Positions 1 through 6,920 of a stretch of 12,448 bases of DNA are shown in pieces (position 1 is the first letter of the stretch; the number at the start of each line of letters is the position of its first letter). The stretch is taken from NCBI GenBank assembly GCA_035637315.1, contig DASPXK010000330.1, forward strand, positions 1 to 12,448. Direction: 5' to 3'. Position numbers and translations under genes: made by a program. This stretch comes from DASPXK01 sp035637315 (GTDB taxonomy: Bacteria > Chloroflexota > UBA6077 > JACCZL01). The notes below the pieces were generated by a model that saw only the letters and a program-made list of their open reading frames with translations, had not been told where the DNA came from and did no database searches.

Positions 1-439
1 CGTCCACTTTATCGACGAGTGGGGCATCGACGACGCGCGCTACGTGGCGACCTATGCCCAGTGGGATATCGACGAGCTGTACGAGCGCTACTTCGACACG
101 GTCGCCCACCTGGACCTGGTCAAGAAGTTTGGCCACCGCCCAAGTCGTGATGCGGCGGACCTGTACGCACGGGTAGCGCGGCGCCTGGCCGCGGCCGGCG
201 TGGCCGTGGAGGTGAACACGGCCGGACTGCGAAAGCCGATTGGCGAGTTGTACCCTCATCTGGACCTGCTGATGGCCTGCCGCAGGGCGGGCGTCCCAGC
301 CACCCTCGGCTCCGATGCTCACAAGGCGGAGGAGGTCGCCGCCGACTATTCGCTGGCCATCGCGCACCTCAAGGCCGCTGGCTACGAGCGCGTGGTCTCG
401 TACGAAGAGCGGCGCCGCGATTGGAAGCCGCTGCCGTGA
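1..439 (+). CDS. Histidinol-phosphatase-type PHP-domain phosphatase, 3' part
   Basis: This is the C-terminal part of a PHP-family phosphoesterase of the histidinol-phosphatase type, a cytosolic enzyme that hydrolyses histidinol phosphate to histidinol in histidine synthesis. The frame is open from base 2, before the GTG at 44 (VHFIDEWGIDDARYVATYAQW), so the gene begins outside the window and 44 is not its start. Family landmarks are visible: VHFIDEW, the AHLDLVKKFGHRP block, EVNTAGLRKP with a metal-binding Glu, and GSDAHKAEE with the Asp-x-His metal ligands. Between YFDTV and AHLDLVKKF, members of the family usually carry a further dozen or so residues ending in SGLFDVI or similar; that segment is missing here, so the copy may be a variant or damaged. 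The aminotransferase follows at once, suggesting an operon. A related PHP phosphatase with another substrate is possible. Confidence 0.85.
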   Translation, partial: VHFIDEWGIDDARYVATYAQWDIDELYERYFDTVAHLDLVKKFGHRPSRDAADLYARVARRLAAAGVAVEVNTAGLRKPIGELYPHLDLLMACRRAGVPATLGSDAHKAEEVAADYSLAIAHLKAAGYERVVSYEERRRDWKPLP

Positions 440-469
440 CGCGTGAAAGAATCAAGGATGGAGCGCAGT

Positions 470-1639
470 ATGAAGCTTGCCGAGCGGATGGGACGGCTGG
501 GGACCGAGAGCGCGTTCGACGTGCTGGCCCGCGCGCGCGGTTTGGAAGCCCAGGGACGTGACGTGGTGCACCTCGAGATCGGCGAGCCCGATTTCGACAC
601 TCCCGCTCACATCGTCGAGGCGGCGTCCGCGGCGTTGCGCGACGGGCATACCCACTACTGCCCGGCCCTCGGCCTGCCGGAGCTGCGGGACGCGATCGCC
701 GAGTACATCTCCAGGACACGTGGCATCGACGTGAGCCGCGACCAGGTGTGTGTCAGCCCGGGCGCCAAGCCGATCATGGCCTGGACGATCCAGGCCCTCT
801 GCCAGGAGGGGGATGAGGTCATCTGCCCCAACCCGAGCTATCCGATCTACGAGTCGATGGCCAATTTCGTCGGCGCGACGGTGGTTCCCTTGCCGATCCT
901 CGAGGAGCGCGATTTCCGCTTCGACCCGCGGGACTTGCAGGCTCGCCTCTCCCCCCGCACCCGCTTGGTCGTCCTCAACTCGCCGGCCAACCCGACCGGC
1001 GGCTTCCTGGACAAGACCGACTTCGAGGCGATCGCCGACATCCTGCGTGACCACCACTGTATGGTGCTGTCGGACGAGATCTACTCCCGGATCCTGTACG
1101 CTGGCGAGCACTACAGCATCGCCTGCGAGCCGGGCATGCGTGAGCGGACGATCCTGCTGGACGGCTTCTCCAAGACATATGCGATGACTGGCTGGCGACT
1201 AGGCTACGGCGTATTCCCGCGGGAGCTGGTCCCGCACATCGACCGCCTGGCGGTCAACTCTGTCTCGTGCACGGCCTCATTCACACAAAAAGCCGGCGTG
1301 GCCGCCTTGAACGGGCCGCAGGGGCCGGTCGAGGCGATGGTGGCCGAGTTCAAGGCCCGTCGCGACCTGATCGTCGAGGGCCTCAACTCGATCCCTGGCA
1401 TCTCGTGTCGGCTGCCGCTGGGCGCCTTTTACGTCTTTCCGAACGTCAAGCAGCTCGGCTTGAGCAGTAAGGCGCTCGCGGACCGGCTGCTAGAGGAGGC
1501 CGGCGTCGCGGTGTTGGCCGGCAGCGCCTTCGGCGACCACGGCGAAGGCTATCTGCGCCTGTCCTACGCTAACTCGATCCCGAACATCGACAAGGCGCTG
1601 GAGCGCATCGCGGCGCTCGCGAGCCGGCTTGTCGCGTAA
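470..1639 (+). CDS. PLP-dependent class I/II aminotransferase
   Basis: This is a fold-type I pyridoxal-phosphate aminotransferase of the aspartate/aromatic aminotransferase group, about 389 residues, a normal full length. Visible motifs are HLEIGEPDFDTP near residue 34, the substrate-binding NPTGG with Asn174, SDEIYSR with Asp202 (pyridine nitrogen) and Tyr205, the Schiff-base lysine K235 in SKTYAMTGWR, and Arg243. It should transfer amino groups between an amino acid and a 2-oxo acid in the cytosol; the exact substrate cannot be read from sequence. I prefer the ATG at 470 because GGAG at 460-463 lies six bases upstream and the conserved N-terminus KLAERMGRLGTE begins there. The upstream alternatives, GTG 443 and ATG 458, have no well-placed SD. 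The gene follows the phosphatase by about 30 bases and is probably co-transcribed with it. Confidence 0.93.
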   Translation: MKLAERMGRLGTESAFDVLARARGLEAQGRDVVHLEIGEPDFDTPAHIVEAASAALRDGHTHYCPALGLPELRDAIAEYISRTRGIDVSRDQVCVSPGAKPIMAWTIQALCQEGDEVICPNPSYPIYESMANFVGATVVPLPILEERDFRFDPRDLQARLSPRTRLVVLNSPANPTGGFLDKTDFEAIADILRDHHCMVLSDEIYSRILYAGEHYSIACEPGMRERTILLDGFSKTYAMTGWRLGYGVFPRELVPHIDRLAVNSVSCTASFTQKAGVAALNGPQGPVEAMVAEFKARRDLIVEGLNSIPGISCRLPLGAFYVFPNVKQLGLSSKALADRLLEEAGVAVLAGSAFGDHGEGYLRLSYANSIPNIDKALERIAALASRLVA

Positions 1640-1843
1640 GTGCTCGGCTCGCCGGGCGGCTTAGTTGAGGAGCGACGGCGCCTCCGGCTCGAGCAGCTTC
1701 AACGGATGTCCGATGAGGATCTGCTGGATGAGGTCCGCCATCATCAGCGCTCGACGTGGCGACGGCCTTCGCTTCGTGAGCACGCCAGGAAGCACCAGCG
1801 CGATCTTCAGAATGAGCTAGGATGCCCGGTCGGGGCCGAGTGA
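1640..1843 (+). CDS. Doubtful small ORF, unknown
   Basis: An open frame runs on directly after the aminotransferase stop, with GTG at 1640 or, more plausibly, ATG at 1706 (MSDEDLLDEVRHHQR). The product would be 45-67 residues, an acidic start followed by a basic, Arg/His-rich, probably helical region. Neither start has a convincing SD; GAGGAG near 1666 is too far from the ATG. I recognise no family. It could be the remnant of a larger gene at the border of the lower-GC patch that follows, or chance. No other feature was seen between 1640 and 1850. Confidence 0.22.
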   Translation: MLGSPGGLVEERRRLRLEQLQRMSDEDLLDEVRHHQRSTWRRPSLREHARKHQRDLQNELGCPVGAE

Positions 1844-1860
1844 GTTAGGGGCACTCAGCC

Positions 1861-1877
1861 GGACTGTCCTACAGTCC
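1861..1877. promoter_or_regulatory. Perfect inverted repeat, candidate operator
   Basis: GGACTGT (1861-1867) and ACAGTCC (1871-1877) are exact reverse complements around a CCT centre. The element lies 27 bases before the start of the 59-residue gene. There is no run of T after it, so a rho-independent terminator is unlikely. Its position suits an operator over the promoter of the small-gene pair, and TACAGT at 1870-1875 could serve as a weak -10. No -35 is convincing. Confidence 0.4.
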
Positions 1878-1904
1878 TGGGACCGCTCGTTCACGGAGAT
1901 TGCC

Positions 1905-2084
1905 ATGGACGGCGTGATAACCTACCAGTTCGTTAGGAAGCTCTCAGACGATAAGGGGATCGTAGTTGCGTGTAGGGCGGGCCGTATCCGAACCTTATTC
2001 GTAGCACGACCATTGGATCTGTGGCTGGCTCGACGCCCTGCTATGATCGAGGTGACCGACCGTGTCAAAGAACCTGGCCTCTGA
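1905..2084 (+). CDS. Small hypothetical protein, first gene of an overlapping pair
   Basis: This gene encodes 59 residues starting MDGVITYQFVRKLSDDKG. The ATG is supported by GGAGA at 1895-1899, five bases upstream. The sequence looks like mixed strands (GIVVACRAGRIRTLFVA) followed by a short helix and a strand (PAMIEVTDRV), with many basic residues. There is no signal peptide and no membrane segment. I do not recognise a family. The reading frame ends inside the next gene, overlapping its GTG by 23 bases, so the two are probably translationally coupled. An inverted repeat that could be an operator lies just upstream. The small size, overlap and palindrome resemble toxin-antitoxin layout, but no toxin or antitoxin motif is identifiable, so the role is unknown. 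Confidence 0.6.
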   Translation: MDGVITYQFVRKLSDDKGIVVACRAGRIRTLFVARPLDLWLARRPAMIEVTDRVKEPGL

Positions 2085-2394
2085 CGTCCGCACCTATGGC
2101 GCGATGGTGGACAGCCTTCATCTCTACGATGAGAGTCTCGAAGTGAGCAACGTCCTGGTCTGGCGTGAGGGGCTCCATGAGGACTTGCGGAATGGGGCAT
2201 CCCTTGGCCCGGATGACCGCGTACTGCTTGAGCAGGCAGACACCAAACTCGTGGCGCTGCGGGGGCTGATCGTGCGTCGCTTCCCCGAAGTCTTCGAGGC
2301 GAACGCGGACATACCACGAAAGCTCTGGTGGTGGCACCTCGACAAGGGCCCACAGGTCCGCGAGGAGGCGGGCGCCGCTGCGCGAAAGCCCTAA
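2062..2394 (+). CDS. Hypothetical helical protein with WWWHLD motif
   Basis: This encodes a 110-residue, mainly helical protein without signal peptide. The GTG at 2062 has the SD-like AGGTGA (2050-2055) about six bases upstream, which supports it over later starts. The middle (DDRVLLEQADTKLVALRGLIVRRFPEVFEANADIP) reads as long amphipathic helices, and a tryptophan cluster, RKLWWWHLDK, lies near residue 90. The last dozen residues are low-complexity Ala/Glu/Lys. Small proteins with a similar '...RRFPEVF...IP...WWW' ending seem familiar to me as uncharacterised proteins of Chloroflexota and cyanobacteria, but I cannot name a family. It overlaps the preceding gene by 23 bases and is likely co-translated with it. 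A partner role in a two-gene module is inference. Confidence 0.6.
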   Translation: MSKNLASDVRTYGAMVDSLHLYDESLEVSNVLVWREGLHEDLRNGASLGPDDRVLLEQADTKLVALRGLIVRRFPEVFEANADIPRKLWWWHLDKGPQVREEAGAAARKP

Positions 2395-2550
2395 AATTCC
2401 CCCTTCGATGATGTCTGCGTGCTGCGTGTGGAGCACACCACGGAAGATCGGGCGGCTGGCGTGCGCGGCGCTGAAGCAAGGGCTGGCGCCCTGCGGTACT
2501 ATGCGGCCGACACACGTGTCACCATCGATCGGTTTGGGAGGTTGTCCTCT

Positions 2551-3123
2551 ATGAGGCGCTGGTGGGTTTGGGCGCTGGTATTCGCTCTGGGCCTGGCGAG
2601 TGGGGCGGCTCCGGTCCGCGCGGACGGTGGGTGGCTGGACGAGAAGCCAATCAAGCCCTGGAATCAGGCCGGCATGTCGGTCCCGAGACCCCTGGCGGAG
2701 GATGCTCCCTTCCCCGCCAATGAGGAGCGCTGCGCGGCTCGAATCCGGCAACCGGAGAACGCGGCGGACCAGGCCGTGGTCGACGCCGGTTGGACCCTCT
2801 ACGAGAGCTACCGAGCCGGCTGGGGGATCAGCGTCGTGTTTGCGACGGTCGGGACCGACGGGATGTGCCGCCCCTGGGGCTATCAGCAATTCGTGTTCGT
2901 CAACGGCGTGTTCGCCGGCACGGTCTCGCCCGTCCCAATGTATTCGCGGACTGATGGTTCAGGGAGCGTCCTCTCCTTCGACGGAGATGGCCGCATCTCC
3001 GCCTCGTTCGCCCGCTACGACGACAAGGACCCGCTGTGCTGCCCGTCGAAGCCGTCGGCCTTCGTCGAGTTCAAGATCGACCGCAACGAAAACGGACCCC
3101 TCCTGGCGCTGGCTAACCAGTAG
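2551..3123 (+). CDS. Secreted LppP/LprE-like protein
   Basis: The product is 190 residues. An N-terminal Sec signal peptide is clear: MRRWW, a hydrophobic core, then PVRA before DGGW, giving likely signal peptidase I cleavage after residue 24. There is no lipobox Cys, unlike the mycobacterial lipoproteins LppP and LprE. The mature part contains GWGISVVFATVGTDGMCRPWGYQQFVFVNGVFAGTVSP, a later SRTDG and a DPLCCPSK motif, the pattern I associate with the LppP/LprE family. Cysteines C61, C106, C153 and C154 could form disulfides outside the membrane. The ATG at 2551 is chosen because GGGAGG (2536-2541) lies nine bases upstream and the signal peptide starts there; the in-frame extension to 2419 is not protein-like. 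The function of this family is not established. It ends just before a strong promoter, so it is probably a separate transcription unit from the helicase. Confidence 0.75.
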   Translation: MRRWWVWALVFALGLASGAAPVRADGGWLDEKPIKPWNQAGMSVPRPLAEDAPFPANEERCAARIRQPENAADQAVVDAGWTLYESYRAGWGISVVFATVGTDGMCRPWGYQQFVFVNGVFAGTVSPVPMYSRTDGSGSVLSFDGDGRISASFARYDDKDPLCCPSKPSAFVEFKIDRNENGPLLALANQ

Positions 3124-3146
3124 GCACCCTCGCACCCTCACCCTTA

Positions 3147-3175
3147 TTGACAGCGCTCGGTGAGAGCCCTACAAT
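3147..3175 (+). promoter_or_regulatory. Sigma-70-type promoter of the helicase gene
   Basis: TTGACA (3147-3152, perfect -35) and TACAAT (3170-3175, one mismatch to consensus -10) are separated by exactly 17 bases. Transcription would begin near 3182, about 30 bases before the GTG at 3214. The promoter contains the alternative GTG at 3160, which argues against that start. Confidence 0.75.
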
Positions 3176-3213
3176 CGCGCCTAGCTCGAACATCCGTTCG
3201 CGCTGAGGGCGTG

Positions 3214-5583
3214 GTGAACGTCTCGCAAGTCGTCGAGCAGCTCGTGCAGGCGCCCGCCTCCAGTAGGTGCATCACTGCCTTTCGACACGTGGCGCCGCGC
3301 GACGCTCGCTACGCCCCGTTTCCCGAGAGAATCGACCCCCGCCTGCGCGCCGCGTACGCGCGACGGGGGATCGAGCGGCTCTACACGCACCAGGCCGAGG
3401 CGATCGGGCATGTGCTGGCCGGCCGGAACGTGGTGATCGTCACGCCGACCGCCTCCGGCAAGACGCTCTGCTACAACCTGCCGGTCCTGGACGCCATCTT
3501 GAAGGACCCGAACGCGCGGGCGCTGTACCTGTTTCCTACCAAGGCGCTGGCGCAGGACCAGCAGGCCGAGCTGTACGGGCTGGTGGAGGCGGCCGGGGCG
3601 GATATCAAGACCTTCACCTACGACGGCGACACGCCCGCCACGGCCCGCCGCGCAATCCGCCAGGCCGGGCACGTGGTGGTCACCAACCCCGATATGCTGC
3701 ACACGGGCATCCTGCCCCACCACGACAAATGGGTCCGCCTGTTCGAGAATCTGCGCTACGTGGTGGTCGACGAGCTGCACCAGTACCGCGGCGTATTCGG
3801 CAGCCACGTCGCCAATGTCCTGCGCCGCCTGCGTCGGATCTGTGCCTTCTACGGAACCAACCCGCAGTTCATCTGCTGCTCCGCGACCATCAGCAACGCC
3901 CAGGAGCTGGGGGCTCGGTTGACCGAGTACGGCTCGCTGGTCGAAGGAAGCTTAGAGTCGCCGACCGCGGAGCTGGCCGCACGGGCCGAGCGACTGGTCG
4001 ACCTTCCGCTGCGGCTGGTGGACGACAACGGCGCGCCAAATGGCGAGAAGTTACTGCTCTTCTACAACCCGCCGGTCGTCAACCGCCAGCTGGGCATCCG
4101 TCGCAGCTCGACGCTGGTGGCCCGCGACCTGGCGAGCACCTTCCTGGCCAACAATCTCCAGACGATCGTCTTCGCCCGCAGCCGCCTGACCGTGGAGGTG
4201 CTGCTGCACTACCTGCAGGAGGCAGCCCGACGGCGCAACCTTGGCCCCGACGTGGTCCGCGGCTACCGGGGCGGCTATCTGCCCAGGGAGCGGCGCTCGA
4301 TCGAGCGGGGTATTCGCGAGGGGACGATTCGGGGAGTCGTGGCCACCAACGCCCTCGAGCTGGGGATCGACGTCGGCGGCCTGGAGGCGGCGGTTCTGCT
4401 CGGCTACCCGGGGACGATCGCCAGCACCCTGCAGCAAATGGGACGGGTCGGCCGTCGCGACAGCGCCTCGGTGGCGGTGCTGGTGGCCACCAGCGCTCCA
4501 CTCGACCAGTTTATCATCACCCACCCGGAGTACTTCTTCGGCCAGGCCCCGGAGAGCGGGCTGGTCAACCCCGCCAACCTCGTGATCCGCGCCAACCACG
4601 TCCGCTGCGCGGCATTCGAGCTGCCGTTCGAGGTTGGCGAGAGCTTCGGCGGTCCGGCCACCGCCGAGCTGCTGGCATACTTCGAGGAGGCGGAGGCGCT
4701 CCAGTTCAACGCCGTGAGCCGAAAGTGGTACTGGGCGAGCGAGCGCTTCCCGGCCGAAGGGGTTAGCTTGCGCAGCGCGGCGAGCGACAACTTCGTGATC
4801 GTCGACATCACCGAGACTGGAGCCCCACGCGTCATCGGTGAAATGGACCGCTACGCGGCGCCGGTCTATCTGCACGAGGAAGCGATCTACATTCACGGCG
4901 GCCAGCAGCACCAGGTCGAGCGGCTCGACTGGGAGCAGAAGAAGGCCTACGTACGGCGCGTCGACGTGAACTATTACACCGACGCCCAGCTGGCCGTGCA
5001 CCTGCAGGTCACGGACGTCTTCGATCAGACGCCCCGAGAGGACGCGCCGCTGAGCGCCTACGGCGAGGTGAGCGTGACCTTCCAGCCGACGATCTTCAAG
5101 AAGATCAAGTTCGACACGCACGAGAACGTCGGTTGGGGCAAGATCCATCTGCCCGAGGAGGAGCTCCAGACGACGGCCTTCTGGCTGGCGTTGCCGGCCG
5201 CCTGGAGCGCGAGCCTGGCCCGCGACGAGCTGGAGGGTGGGCTGGTCGGCCTGGCCCACCTGCTGGAGGGCGTGGCGCCCCTGTTCTTGATGTGTGACCC
5301 GCGCGACGTGGGTGTCGTGCCGCAAGTCAAGTCGCCCTTCACCGAGCTGCCGACGATCTTTCTGTATGAGCGGGTGCCGGCCGGAGTAGGCTTTGCCGAA
5401 AAGCTGTTCTCGATGCGCGCCGAGCTGCTCCGGGCGGCGGCCGATCTGGCGCGAAACTGTGGCTGCGAGGCTGGCTGCCCGAGCTGCGTCGGTCCAGTCG
5501 CGGTGGTCGGGGAGCGTGGCAGAGAGGCCGCTATCGCGCTGGCGACCGGGGCACGCGGGGCTGCGGGCCGCATCGCCGTCTGA
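3214..5583 (+). CDS. mrfA: MrfA/YprA-family superfamily 2 DNA helicase with DUF1998 domain
   Basis: This is a cytosolic ATP-dependent helicase of about 789 residues, the usual size. From the GTG at 3214: Walker A TPTASGKT at 77-84, FPTKALAQDQ, TNPDMLH, the DELH box at 186-189 followed by QYRGVFGSHVANVLRRLRRIC, SAT at 223-225, and in the second RecA lobe ATNALELGIDVGG and QQMGRVGRR at 407-415. The C-terminal DUF1998 region ends in four cysteines (C749, C751, C755, C758; C-x-C-x3-C-x2-C), matching the zinc site of MrfA. In Bacillus subtilis MrfA repairs mitomycin C damage with the nuclease MrfB; no MrfB homologue is seen here. Start 3214 has GAGGG four bases upstream and lies correctly behind the promoter; GTG 3211 is possible. 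The cupin gene follows after 38 bases. Confidence 0.93.
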   Translation: MNVSQVVEQLVQAPASSRCITAFRHVAPRDARYAPFPERIDPRLRAAYARRGIERLYTHQAEAIGHVLAGRNVVIVTPTASGKTLCYNLPVLDAILKDPNARALYLFPTKALAQDQQAELYGLVEAAGADIKTFTYDGDTPATARRAIRQAGHVVVTNPDMLHTGILPHHDKWVRLFENLRYVVVDELHQYRGVFGSHVANVLRRLRRICAFYGTNPQFICCSATISNAQELGARLTEYGSLVEGSLESPTAELAARAERLVDLPLRLVDDNGAPNGEKLLLFYNPPVVNRQLGIRRSSTLVARDLASTFLANNLQTIVFARSRLTVEVLLHYLQEAARRRNLGPDVVRGYRGGYLPRERRSIERGIREGTIRGVVATNALELGIDVGGLEAAVLLGYPGTIASTLQQMGRVGRRDSASVAVLVATSAPLDQFIITHPEYFFGQAPESGLVNPANLVIRANHVRCAAFELPFEVGESFGGPATAELLAYFEEAEALQFNAVSRKWYWASERFPAEGVSLRSAASDNFVIVDITETGAPRVIGEMDRYAAPVYLHEEAIYIHGGQQHQVERLDWEQKKAYVRRVDVNYYTDAQLAVHLQVTDVFDQTPREDAPLSAYGEVSVTFQPTIFKKIKFDTHENVGWGKIHLPEEELQTTAFWLALPAAWSASLARDELEGGLVGLAHLLEGVAPLFLMCDPRDVGVVPQVKSPFTELPTIFLYERVPAGVGFAEKLFSMRAELLRAAADLARNCGCEAGCPSCVGPVAVVGERGREAAIALATGARGAAGRIAV

Positions 5584-5621
5584 AGAGAGTCAGGCCGACC
5601 GGGCCTGCGGGAGGAGCTGGA

Positions 5622-6002
5622 GTGAGCGTCTATCCGCATGACCAATTCGCCGACATACCGAACCGGCCGGGCATTCAGGGCCGCACCCTGGCGGGTCCCG
5701 AGCACGGAATCACGACGTTCTTCATCCAGGAAGATCGGCTCGAGACGGGGGCGCGGATCCCCCTCCACACGCACCCAGTCGACGAGGTGCTGGTGGTGGT
5801 CGAGGGTCGGTTGACCGTCACGGCCGGAGCCGAGACGCAAACGGTGCCTAGCGACACCACGCTGGTAATTCCGCCAGGCACGCCGCATCGACTGGTCAAC
5901 GACGGGCCAGATTCCGTGCGTATCCTGGCGGCCGCGGCCTGGAACCGCGCGACGTTCTATCAGCAGGCTAGCACCTACCTGGAGGGCCAGCCACGCGGCT
6001 AA
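5622..6002 (+). CDS. Small single-domain cupin protein
   Basis: This 126-residue protein is one cupin beta-barrel. Motif 1, PLHTHPVDEVLVVVEGRLTV, supplies H49, H51 and E55; motif 2, IPPGTPHRLVN, supplies H89. These are the four usual metal ligands, so a metal-binding cytosolic protein is likely. Small cupins of this kind include isomerases, dioxygenases and sugar- or hormone-binding proteins, and no substrate can be inferred. The GTG at 5622 has GAGGAG (5611-5616) five bases upstream. It lies 38 bases behind the helicase and probably shares its transcript, although a functional link is not evident. Confidence 0.85.
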   Translation: MSVYPHDQFADIPNRPGIQGRTLAGPEHGITTFFIQEDRLETGARIPLHTHPVDEVLVVVEGRLTVTAGAETQTVPSDTTLVIPPGTPHRLVNDGPDSVRILAAAAWNRATFYQQASTYLEGQPRG

Positions 6003-6029
6003 CGTGTGCGGAAGGGACCCCGGGGGGCG

Positions 6030-6055
6030 CGCTGGCGTAGACAGACCTGCCAGCG
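6030..6055 (+). terminator. Weak hairpin after the cupin gene
   Basis: CGCTGGC (6030-6036) can pair with GCCAGCG (6049-6055) around a 12-base loop. It lies about 28 bases after the cupin stop and before the toxin-antitoxin operator. No T-run follows, so a classical intrinsic terminator is not shown. Confidence 0.25.
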
Positions 6056-6058
6056 AGG

Positions 6059-6087
6059 GTTTAGACTAGTCTAAGACCAGCCTAAAC
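6059..6087 (+). promoter_or_regulatory. Palindromic operator/promoter of the Phd-PIN module
   Basis: TTAGACTAGTCTAA (6061-6074) is a perfect 14-base palindrome. It is nested in a wider inverted repeat, GTTTAG (6059-6064) with CTAAAC (6082-6087). A possible promoter overlaps it: TTTAGA at 6060-6065 and TAAACT at 6083-6088, 17 bases apart, each matching consensus at four of six positions. Phd/YefM antitoxins bind such palindromes to repress their own operon, so this is the expected autoregulatory site. The promoter call is weaker than the palindrome. Confidence 0.6.
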
Positions 6088-6112
6088 TATACGAGCATCG
6101 AGGAGGCCAACT

Positions 6113-6352
6113 GTGCGGACCGTCGGCGCTTATGAGGCCAAGACTCACCTGGCTCAGCTCTTGGAACAGGTTGGCCGCGGGGAAACGATTACGATTACCA
6201 AGCACGGGATACCCGTAGCCGTGCTGGCGCCACCACCTCGAGCCGAGCGCCCCGATGTTGCCGCGCTCATCGATTCCTGGCGTGAATATAGACGGGGCAT
6301 TACGCTGGGTGGGCTATCGCTCCGGGAACTGATCGAGGAGGGGCGTCGGTAG
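6113..6352 (+). CDS. Phd/YefM-type antitoxin
   Basis: This 79-residue protein has the Phd/YefM fold signature: an N-terminal VGAYEAKTHLAQLLEQVGRGETITITKHGIPVAVLAP (residues 4-40), which forms the DNA-binding dimer, and a C-terminal tail (SWREYRRGITLGGLSLRELIEEGRR) that would wrap and block the toxin. The start is GTG 6113, supported by a perfect AGGAGG at 6101-6106 six bases upstream. The stop TAG directly abuts the GTG of the PIN toxin. It should neutralise the toxin and, with it, repress the operon at the palindrome upstream. Pairing of a Phd-type antitoxin with a VapC-type toxin is common. Confidence 0.9.
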   Translation: MRTVGAYEAKTHLAQLLEQVGRGETITITKHGIPVAVLAPPPRAERPDVAALIDSWREYRRGITLGGLSLRELIEEGRR

Positions 6353-6766
6353 GTGGTCTTTGTCCTCGACGCCTCGGTCACGATGGCCTGGTGCTTTGTC
6401 GACGAAGCGAGCGCATTTTCAGAGGCGGTGTTGGACCGTCTCCGTGGGGATGAAGGAGCGCTCGTGCCCGGCATCTGGCCGCTTGAGGTGGCTAACGTTC
6501 TGCTAATTGGCAGGCGCCGAGGACGACTCGCCGAGGCCCAAACGGGGCGATTCCTGGAGCTAATCCGAACCCTGTCGATCGCCGTCGACACGGAGGCGCC
6601 GATCCAGAGGGTGGAGACAGTTCTCGCGGTAGGGCGTGAGTACGGGCTCTCGGCCTACGACGCCGCCTACCTGGAAACGGCGATGCGGCACGGGGTGCCG
6701 CTGGCAACCCAGGACGAGCGGCTGCGCGCGGCCGCCGCTCGGGCGGGCGTTCAGTTGTTCGAGTAG
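6353..6766 (+). CDS. vapC: VapC-family PIN-domain toxin
   Basis: This is a PIN-domain ribonuclease toxin of 137 residues. The four acidic residues of the active site are visible: D6 in VFVLDASVT, E45 in WPLEVANVLL, D103 in LSAYDAAYLETA and D121 in LATQDERLR. They bind magnesium or manganese for RNA cleavage; known VapC toxins cut tRNA or rRNA, but the target cannot be told here. The start is GTG 6353, immediately after the antitoxin stop, with the GAGGGG region at 6339-6344 as SD, so translation is coupled to the antitoxin. All catalytic residues are present, so it is probably active. Confidence 0.92.
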   Translation: MVFVLDASVTMAWCFVDEASAFSEAVLDRLRGDEGALVPGIWPLEVANVLLIGRRRGRLAEAQTGRFLELIRTLSIAVDTEAPIQRVETVLAVGREYGLSAYDAAYLETAMRHGVPLATQDERLRAAAARAGVQLFE

Positions 6767-6920
6767 TCGGTGCTGGCCTGCCACCAGCCGACCGGCTGCT
6801 CACTGGATCATCTCAGCGGTCTGGAGAAGGATGGACTGGGGGATGGTCAGCCCGCGGGCCGGGCCGCCTGAACGCTGACAACTCCTGCTCGCTTCGTGTC
6901 CGTCCGAGAGAGGTGCCCAT

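Noticed and set aside
2065..2889. Long minus-strand open frame of 274 codons
   Set aside because: It covers plus-strand genes with good SD sequences and a clear signal peptide; its translation is Pro/Arg/Gly-rich with no recognisable motif. It is an antisense shadow in GC-rich DNA.
3160..3213. GTG at 3160 as start of the helicase
   Set aside because: It lies within the spacer of the TTGACA-TACAAT promoter and has no SD; the GTG at 3214 has GAGGG upstream.
4051..5325. Minus-strand open frame of 424 codons opposite the helicase
   Set aside because: The plus strand has unmistakable helicase motifs throughout; the antisense product is low-complexity and unlike any protein family.
6850..6859. 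GCCCGCGGGC palindrome before the second antitoxin gene as operator
   Set aside because: A ten-base GC palindrome is frequent by chance at this composition, and it is about 60 bases from the start with no promoter beside it; noted only in the antitoxin entry.
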